From Amoebophrya sp. A120 (Eukaryota > Sar > Dinophyceae > Syndiniales > Amoebophryaceae), in the NCBI GenBank assembly GCA_905178155.1, contig CAJINV010000003.1:9555979-9619978 (forward strand): DNA of 64,000 nucleotides. Direction: 5' to 3'. The translations under genes were made by a program, and so were the position numbers. Below the pieces are notes generated by a model that was not told the origin of the DNA, did no database searches, and worked only from the letters and a program-made list of their open reading frames with translations. Position 1 is the stretch's first letter; each line of letters opens with the position of its first letter. Positions 56,546 to 64,000 of the stretch are shown here, piece by piece.

Positions 56546-56672
56546 ATGTCACTCCATGTGGCGCATGTCGCGCGAGGTACTACAGGAGGAGCATGCGCCC
56601 ATCGCTTGGGGGCGGTACCTGGCTACGCAACTTGTCATGACAGGTAAACGATCGGCGCGCTACGCGGTACCC
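56546..56672. repeat. 127-bp direct repeat, second copy
   Basis: This is the second copy of the unit at 56185-56311, same orientation and length. Sequence flanking the two copies differs on both sides, so this looks like a duplicated short element rather than a long tandem duplication. Confidence 0.9.
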
Positions 56673-56909
56673 ATGCGTGAGCCCCGGACGAGAGCCCCAC
56701 ACTCACTCTTGTGGATGAACGGACGGCCGCGTGCGCGACCCACTCCTAAAATCAATGGCCATGGCGTCTGCACCTTTTCAATTTCACTTGTCCTTTTCTT
56801 AAAGGGAAGGATGGCCGAGGCTCACTCTGCGTTTGCTACGTACTCATAGATACAAACAAAAATCTCAGAAGCTTTGTTTTGCACCCAGGGCCTCGTCTGA
56901 AGCGCCTAC

Positions 56910-57158
56910 GTTGGTTAATTTTCGATCCGTTAGACGCTCGCATAAGCGGGCTCGAAGCACCATTTGAAAGATTTGCGAGGGCCCGACTGGCGTAGTGCCA
57001 GACCTCCTTCTTTCGCCAAGATTGCGCGCAAATCTCCATCAGATCGTCTGCGCAGCCTTCCTGGAGGCAAAACGCCAGACAGTTCTCGTCCAATACCAGG
57101 AATGCAAACACTTTGCACAGCTGCTTTGCAAGTTCGTCACTGCTATTCTTCTTGGCAG
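56910..57158 (-). CDS. Armadillo-repeat protein, upstream exon
   Basis: It holds 82 codons with acceptor ctttttcttccctacaaaag before 57158 (phase 1) and donor CAAC/GTAGGC at 56909 (phase 1). It encodes SSDELAKQLCKVFAFLVLDE, then NCLAFCLQEGCADDLMEICA, SWRKKEVWHYASRALANLSN and GASSPLMRASNGSKINQ. The ALANLSN helix and the following residues form the start of an armadillo repeat that continues as SVVNAMREHGG in the next exon. An internal GTGCTT donor at about 56969 is also phase 1 and would shorten the exon. The incoming phase shows that further 5' exons exist, but none was recognised to the right. Confidence 0.7.
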
Positions 57159-58769
57159 CTTTTGTAGGGAAGAAAAAGTGGCTGCGGCAGGCAAAAACGT
57201 AGCACCTCAGTGGGCATGGCAAAACTGTCGAGAGGTGTTTCTTTTCTCCCTTCTTTCGATTTTGCGCGCGGCGAATGGCTGTGGCGCGGCCGCCTCCCGC
57301 TGCGGCCATCTTCCGGGCTGTCGAGTACCTCTGGCACTGGTTAGGAAAAGTCCGCCGTGGTGGTGATACACACCTAATCCCGTAACTCGACCCCGTCCGA
57401 GTTCCCCGGCGTGGGTTGTTGCCTGTACTGTGCCAACCCAAACCATCAAGCGGGGGCAGCGAAAAAGAATGGCGCGCGCGCTCCGTAGGTAAGGTGGGCT
57501 GCAGAACTCCTCTCGCATACTGCACAACAATCCTACGAGGCGGCAGCATCTGCAGCAGTGTGGAACACTTCTGCGCACCAGATGACGTTTTGCCGCCCGC
57601 TTTAGCAGTAACCACCCACCCAGTGGAAGTTTGCCCGCTTGCCTTTGGCGCCTCCTCTTGCCGCAAGTATGCAAGGACCATCACCGCTACGGTCCCATCC
57701 GTGGCGCTCGTCCCACCCTCCGCCCAGCCAGCGGGAAACCCCGTCGCCCCCGGCGGCCGCCATGTGCCGAACAGGGGGCTCCGGAACAACCGGCCGAAAC
57801 CTGCCCGCAGAACCCGCCGAGGGCCGCGCCGGTATACGAGGCCCGCCAAGTAGCGCCGCGCCCCGCCGGTCGAAGCTGTTCGCGCGGTGCGTGACCAGCC
57901 TGGCTGCGCCGGGAGGCTGGCCGGGGCGTTTGTTTTCTTTATTTTCTTCCCTGCCGCGGCTGGGCCCTAGCTATCTAGGCTATAGCGCGGCGCTTCTATG
58001 CTTGAGAGCCTTCCTCCTCTGCGACTTTAGCGCCTGGGCTCTGTGCTTCTTTTCGCGATTTCCCCGCCCCCCTGTCTTTCTCCCGGCGCGCTTCTTTTTT
58101 CCCTGGTTGCACGGCTAGCCACGGTGTCCGTGCTGCCTTTTTCTTGCTTTTTTCCGCGGCCTTTTTCTCGCGGCCCCCAGTAGCCTTGCAGTGGAGCGGT
58201 GTAGTCCATGACGATGCCCACTGTGGTTGTATTTGCAAACGAGACGCCGGCGTCCCAATCTACGCGCCACCATTTTCCGCTGGCCGAACGGTCAGCCGGC
58301 CCGGCCCGGGCAAGCTTCCGGCTTTAATTTCCTGCTGATTATGTGTTAATTCTGAAAAAGGCAAACGGTTGCCCCAATTTTTTTTGTGGCGGCAGTTGGT
58401 TGAGGAAACCCGGCAGGCCACGCCGGGGAAGCCGACGAGGGGCGGACCGGGCCAGCGCAAAGGGGGGGCCGGGGCGTTTTCGCGCGGGGCGGGCCGCGCG
58501 CCGGGGCGTTTGCCCGCGGGGATAGGGCAAAATCGCAGCGCCGGGCCCCATTGGCGCCTGGTGCAGATTGTCCCCGGGAAAAAGGAAGCGCGGCCCGTGG
58601 TTTGCCCGGGAAGCCGACCGCTCCACGACGAACCCCCAGGCCACCCCGATGCGCCCTCCCACATTCTCCGGCGGCCAAGGCAAGCTAAATGACCCGGCGT
58701 GGGCCGTCCCAAACCCAAGCGGGACGCGGCCCCATTCTCCTTCCAAAAAACGCGTCGTAGCAAAAATCT

Positions 58770-58935
58770 TTGGGGCAGTGTTAATTTTCCGAGCTGGGCT
58801 TGTGTTAATTTTAGTGTTAAAATATGTGTTAATATTTGTGTTAATTTTTTGTGGTAATTTCCCGGGGGCCGATTTCCCACAGGAATCGCCTTAAAATGGA
58901 ATTAACCCAAAAAATTAACCCAAAAGTTAACGCAT
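58770..58935. repeat. Short AT-rich 'gtgttaat' repeat cluster with inverted arm
   Basis: Five 'gtgttaat' units occur between about 58780 and 58850. They are followed by 'ttcccgg...ttcccacagg' and then inverse 'attaaccc' units between 58900 and 58930. It could fold as an imperfect hairpin. It is an AT-rich island in otherwise GC-rich sequence. Function is unknown. Confidence 0.6.
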
Positions 58936-61900
58936 ATTTTATCGCCTTCCCGGGAAAAATCGCCCCGGTGTTTTCCCCCAAAACCGGTTCCCGGGAAAAC
59001 GGGCCAGAAACAAAGACACCCCAAAAGCACAGGAAACACCGAAGGGGCCCGCCGACACTTGCCAGCCCAAGGCCAGGCCCGCTCTGCCCGGCTTGCCCAA
59101 ATAAATGCCCAAACGGAAGCCCACAAGGAGACCACACAGCCTGCGCGTGGGCCCCCAAGCACTTCCAACCGCTGCTGGGCGCCGCTGCCACGCGGACCAA
59201 TATTGAAAACCACGAAGGCCCACAAGGCCATCGGACCGAAGGGGCGCCGCCTGGCGTACGGCGGAGGGGGGGCCACCGAGAGACCGGGCGCGCAACGCCG
59301 CCGAAGGCCGGAGGCGGCCTCCCAAACAGAAACGACGCAGCAGACGGGGGCGCGGAAAGCGGGGAACCTCGCGGCTGGGGCCGTGGCACAACGGGCCGGA
59401 AAATCCAAGGCGCGAAAGCTAGGCAGTTTGGAAATTAACAACATTTTAACAAACTTTTACCCTCCTGATTTTGCCCGGGCCGGGCCGCCTGAGAACGGGA
59501 AAAAAGAAGGGGCCCACAAGCCGCCTGCCCCATCCAGATGCGGCATCTCCTGACCCTTTCGAGGCGCCCACCGAGACAATGCGGGGGCAGTTTCGGGCGC
59601 GGCGCGTCCATTCCGGCTACCTACGTGCGCGGACTCGCTCGGCCCCTACGGAGTCCCCTCGAAGCGAGGGGGGCGCTCGCCGAAAAAATGGGCGGGCGGC
59701 ATCCTGGCGGACAGAGGTCACTCCCGCGAACGGGCGCCGGCCTTGAGGGCCGAGCGCTGACGCAGAAAAGGAAAAGCTGCGCGTCTTCTAAGAGGCTGCG
59801 CAACAATTGGTCCCCCTTTCGACAGGTCGAAAGGGGGGGGTAGGTAGGTCGACGGCCGGCAAGCGTCGGCCGGCCCGCCAAAGTGGGGGGGGTCCGGCCC
59901 AACGCCGGCCCGTCCGTGGCACGGTGGGTCGCCCGGCACTGGTCGGAGGTCCGCCGTATTTGCTTTCGCGCAGGCACTTACCCACAGAGCCGGGCTTCAC
60001 TACTCCGGCAAAGAACAAAGCGCAGCCAACGAAAGAAGCCCCGCGCAACATGATAAATATCGCAAGGGCCTCAGCTTACGCACGGGCCCACAGCCCTACT
60101 TTTTTTGGGGGTTCCTAGAAACAAATGCAAAAGCCAGAGGCCAAAGCGAGGCCGACCGCGTGCTTGTTTTCATACATTAATAGGAAGAGAAGGACTGGGG
60201 CTGGGGCTTCGGCTTGTTGACTGGGGGCGCATTGATATCGGTGCGCCGCCTGCAGTTTAGCCATTTTGGCGCAAGGCGTAAGGTCGCGAACTGCTACCAA
60301 GCCCCGCTTTTTATCCTTGGGGGGGCTCAAGGTGGTAAGGGGTTGGCTGTAGCAAATCGCGCCCCTGTGCCTTGCGGCAAAAGGTCCCAGCAACAAACTT
60401 CGGCGGACCCATTGGCGAGGCAATAGACAAGGCTCCCTGACAGGTTTTCACTCGCGGGGATACTGCACAAACGAAAGCTTGGCTTTCAGCATTCGCGCGA
60501 ATGATGTCAAACCTGGCGCGCCACTTTTTGAGAATCAGTCGAGGAGCACGGAAGCAACGCCAAGAGCTGCACGCTGCAGCGGAGCGAGAGCTTTTGGCCC
60601 AAGGTGCTGCGCCATGACTCGCTGCGCCCGGCCCCCTTTCACCCTTCACGACACGGGGCACACCAGGCGCGAGCCCTCCCTTTCAGCCCGCCGACTTTCC
60701 GTCGGGGGAGGAGTTCTGCTGCATGGCCTGGGGCGCGATGCGAGTCTGCGCGCCATCCATGCCATGGCGGGCCATTTTATTCTGGCGAAAATGCTGCAGG
60801 TGTTTGGGCTTTGTAGTTGGCGCATTTGGGTCCGCGATTCTGATTGCAGGATCGCACCCGGCGAAGCGTAGCGGCTTGCTTTGGCTGGCAACGGCGACCA
60901 GGGGCGGGCTGCGTTCGCACAAATTCCGATGTCCAGCCTGGTCGGTGCCTACTATGGCGGCTTTCATTAGACGAATGCAGCCCGCGCCTGTTCGTGTTAG
61001 TTCCTTTCGCAGCGGGCCAATGAATAAAAGCGAAGCCGCGACGATTTTCCTCAGCAATTTATCCGCAGCGCGCCCCGCGAAATTTTTGCAAGGAATGCAA
61101 AGCGCACGCGCGTAACGTAGCTGCACCTCGGGCGGCACGTGGCTCCTAAAATTCTTTCAACTAGTGCGCGACTAAGGGGGCGCGAAATTTTTTGGAAGTA
61201 CCTACGTCGCTGGCCAAGCAGCAAGGTCCGGGAAACGCCTTCAGCGGGCGTGCGTAGCGCGCCCCACACAACCGATCTTGTAGTACCCGGGGGCGCTTGT
61301 CGAAAGGGGGGGGGGGGGGTAGGTCGCCAGCAGGCCGCTGGCCCCCCAGGCAATATAAAGAGGCTCACGGGGCCAATGAAAAAACAGAACGCCCGGGGAG
61401 TCCTAGCAACTCTCGTCTATTTTGTATGGAGGGCGCCGAGGGCATCCACGACATAGCCACCCTGCCGCGCTTATTCTACTTCCGACCTGGGCGGAGCACT
61501 AACATTCTGGCTCTGCCGAAATGATTTTTGCCCCCTGGCCCGAGGTTCGGTTGCTTGGTATAGAAGTTGAAGTGTCGCGCGGCACGCATCCTACTGAACG
61601 AGGTCCCTCTGGTGCTTCCCCGCTTGCCGCCCCGGGCGTGCCGGGCCTGGGGCCTGACTCCGCGGGGGTGCCGGGCGACATAGTAGCGCCGCGCCCTGTC
61701 GTGGCCTTAGTCGCCGGGGCGACATAATAGCGCTGCCGTGGTGGCCTTAGTCGCCGGGGCCCCCGCGATTTTGTCCGCCTCGACGACCGAAGGCCCTGCC
61801 CCTGTGCCAATTAAGGCGCTGGGCCGGGAACGGGCACCACGTTCGCGGCAGTTCTGCTACGGGGGCCCGGTGTTGTGGTGCGGCGCTTCGGTTTGCGTGC

Positions 61901-62239
61901 GGAGACGCCCCGCGGCCAATAATAGCCGCCGCAGCCAGGGTGGGCAGCGGGGCCATTGCTGCTGTGCTTGTCTTCAAGCAAAAAAACGGCGGAGCTTTCA
62001 TGGCCGCCATGCCACCACGCCTAGCGCTATGAATACTTACACGGCGGCGCGGCGGCCGAAAAAAATCGCTGCCCAAAGCTGCCCGCCTTTTGGGTTTGTT
62101 GAGGCGAAAGGCCTGCGCCGCGTGCGGGCTACCAACCTTGCTGCTTTCAGCGGCGCCGCCATCTTTTTCTTTGCTTTTTCTGTTTAGGCGCCGCCCTCTT
62201 TGGGCTGCCCCCTGCGTTAAAAGATCCCGGCTTCGATGG

Positions 62240-62530
62240 TTGGCAGGCGTTGCGACGTCGAGGGCGTGCAAAAATGGCGCCAATGGCATGCGGATGCGCG
62301 GTTTATCTCGTACGGGAGCGCTCCTCAGTACGGGGGCGCTCCTTCTGCCGGCCCCCCTGCGCCGTTTCAGCAGGCGGCAAGCTATAGAATGGCGTCGGGC
62401 GTGCTTGCTTGGCGGCAAAGCCCCGGCCGCTTCATAATTGAAAGCCTCCAGCGCCGGCCAAAAAAACACGCCCGGCCGCCTGGGGGCTGCTGGCCGTTTT
62501 GCTTATATATGGGGCGGCAAAAAAGGCGCA
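62240..62530 (+). repeat. GC-rich repeat family C, copy 2
   Basis: It contains 'ctgccggcccccctgcgccg', 'gcgtcgggcgtgcttgcttg' and 'acacgcccggccgcctggg' in the same order as the copies at 10390-10660 and 63050-63320. No coding capacity is recognised. Confidence 0.5.
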
Positions 62531-63049
62531 AGGATGGAACGTCTGCTGCCTCGCTGCATCCTACCAAATAGCTATAGCCGCCGGGGCGGTGGTAGTGAGG
62601 TCGCGCCGGGTTTTCTGGCTGGGCGCGTCCGCAGCAAACGCAATTCATAGCCCGCCCCGAGTGCAAAGGCAGGGCCCTACTTTTGTCCCCATCATAGCGC
62701 GGCGCATGTCATTAATCAGCATGGCAACACACACCGCAAAAGGCGCGGCGCAAAAATGGCGCCGGGCCGCTGCTGCTTTTAGAGACGGAGCGCCTTCCTG
62801 CACGCCATGACCCCGCTAGGGGCTCCACCAGGGCCGGCCCTATGCGCCCCCGAAATCCGGCCCGTAGCATGCGCATTAGCTTCGCTTGCTGCCTGTGGCG
62901 GCTTTTGCAGTTTTTCTCTTTTATGTCAACGCCGCGCGTTTTGGCGTGCTCCCCGCAATAGAAATGGCCGCCCTTTGCGGCCGGCTTTGCGACCTCCAAA
63001 AGTGGGCAAAAACGAGGCCAATGCATACCATGGGGCTCGCGGCATGTGG

Positions 63050-63320
63050 ATTCGTAGCATTTTCTTGGCGCACCTTTTTGGGCGCCCCAAATCGGGGGAA
63101 GCAGGTGCGCCGGGCGCCTCAGGGCGGCGCCCTTTTTGCCGGCCCCCTGCGTCGTTTTATCAATCGGCAACCGATAGAATTCGCGCGGGCTTGTTTGGTA
63201 TCAAAGCGAAAGCCCTGACCGATTGGCGGGCGGAAGCTTTTTTTTACATCCAAAAACGCTTCCGGCCGATTGCAAACTTGCTGCCGTTTTGCGCGATGGG
63301 CGGCGAAAAACCCTCCCTGG
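63050..63320 (+). repeat. GC-rich repeat family C, copy 3
   Basis: It contains 'ttgccggccccctgcgtcg', 'gcgcgggcttgtttggt' and 'acgcttccggccgattgc', matching copies 1 and 2 in order. Together with copy 2, it lies within 1.1 kb, perhaps part of one larger degenerate repeat unit. Confidence 0.5.
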
Positions 63321-64000
63321 CTAGAGCCGTTCGGTGGCCTCAATGCATGCAACTCTGCCAGCCAGCCTCCGTCTGAGGGCGGCTGCTTTTCTCGATCCTT
63401 CGCGGGCCCCTTCCCGGCCCGGGATTGGGGGGTAGGGTTCACGACATTGCCGGCGCGCGGGGGGGTCTCTTGGATCTGCTCAATCCAAGCTGTGCCGCAA
63501 CGGCATGGACTTCGGGCGTGCTTTTGCGGCAGGCACCAGGCAGACCTGCAGGCCCGGCGACTACTTCCTCGCGCCGGCCTTCGTGGCAGGCCGCATGGTC
63601 TCGGGCCCGACTCGCCCCCCTACTGGCGGCCTGTTCCCCGCTGCGCCCCTCGGGGGGGGCGCCCTCCTCGTGCGTATGGAATGGCGCAACTCGTGTGGCG
63701 TGCGTGCCCTATGAGTGGGGAGCCACCTCACGGACGTACACGCCGCAGCCGATTAGACTCCGGATATTGCATTTGGTATGGTGGGAGAGGGTTTGTGCCC
63801 ACATCAGAAGCTCCCCAACCTGAAAACGAACTTCTTCCGGAGCTCTCTCTCAATTACAAGCGCAATATATAATGATAAAACTACTCAGAAATAACGCGAG
63901 GCCTATCTGTACCAGACAGAGGAAAAGAAAACCGAAGCGGCAGCAACGCGCCCCTCGTTTGCACTTCCGGAGGTGTTCGATTTGTCATGACTGCCATGGC

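Larger units (their letters stand above)
53604..56909 (-). other. Intron of the armadillo gene (3.3 kb)
   Basis: It runs from donor GTAGGC (56909) to acceptor CGCAG (53604), both consistent with phase 1. Much of it (about 54000-56050) is extremely GC-rich and open in several frames on both strands, including plus-strand frames of over 300 codons that I reject as genes. It contains the 127-bp duplicated pair at 56185 and 56546. An unseen small exon in between cannot be excluded. Confidence 0.55.
57159..64000. other. GC-rich flank upstream of the armadillo gene; no gene seen
   Basis: The 5' exons of the armadillo gene must start somewhere in or beyond this stretch, but none stands out. Long frames on both strands overlap one another throughout. 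Recognisable content is limited to family-C repeats near 62240-62530 and 63050-63320. There are also two similar 'gtcgaaagggggg...taggt' G-tract hairpins near 59818-59875 and 61297-61345. A cluster of 'gtgttaatttt' repeats lies at 58779-58860, mirrored by 'aattaaccc/gttaac' at 58900-58930. Confidence 0.5.

Overview
This window looks like nuclear DNA of a protist or alga with large, repeat-filled introns. Every coding exon I can defend lies on the minus strand. The exons are separated by GT...AG introns of about 0.3 to 6.8 kb, and no prokaryotic operon structure is visible. Same-strand genes, long GC-rich introns and a domain mix of MORN, C2, EF-hand and cadherin-like beta-sandwich modules fit an alveolate or dinoflagellate-type alga best. 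The lineage is an inference: no rRNA, tRNA, organellar or spliced-leader sequence was recognised.

Main gene. One very large minus-strand gene appears to run from about 48804 (signal-peptide exon) down to a stop codon at 9148. I rebuilt exons at 48804-48173, about 44021-42796, 36027-35833, 35275-34999, 34509-34364 (optional), 33621-32021, 30681-30287, 29145-28699, 26957-26161, 25794-25663, 24097-22496, 22221-19389, 17618-14956 and 9603-9148. From the second exon on, the chosen splice phases agree; several sites have alternatives. One link, 48173 to 44021, does not phase-match and must hide at least one unseen exon. Together they encode roughly 4,400 residues: signal peptide, three cadherin-like beta-sandwich repeats, a multi-pass membrane region, coiled coil, further membrane segments, a C2 domain, an EF-hand, about ten MORN repeats, and three copies of an unnamed aromatic module. 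It reads as a surface receptor or channel with a calcium/lipid-responsive cytoplasmic half.

Second gene. Minus-strand exons at 57158-56910 and 53603-52462 encode armadillo repeats and end in a stop at 52462.

Mobile and repeated DNA. The intron 42795-36028 holds a degenerate LINE-type retrotransposon (about 41831-37092, minus strand) with an AP-like endonuclease, a reverse transcriptase and a C-terminal zinc-finger domain. It lies between two arrays of the same AAAAGC/AAAAGCT-type microsatellite. Three diverged copies of a 0.8-0.95 kb element with terminal inverted repeats lie at 13934-14837, about 27720-28543 and about 49659-50605. A 355-bp repeat is tandem at 2707-4475, the second copy being split by a 1.1-kb insertion, with another copy near 45890-46216. 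A GC-rich repeat recurs at 10390-10660, 62240-62530 and 63050-63320. A 127-bp direct duplication lies at 56185 and 56546, and a perfect 38-bp palindrome at 42452-42489.

The flanks (1-9147 and 57159-64000) are GC-rich. Their many long open frames overlap on both strands and look like composition artefacts rather than genes.
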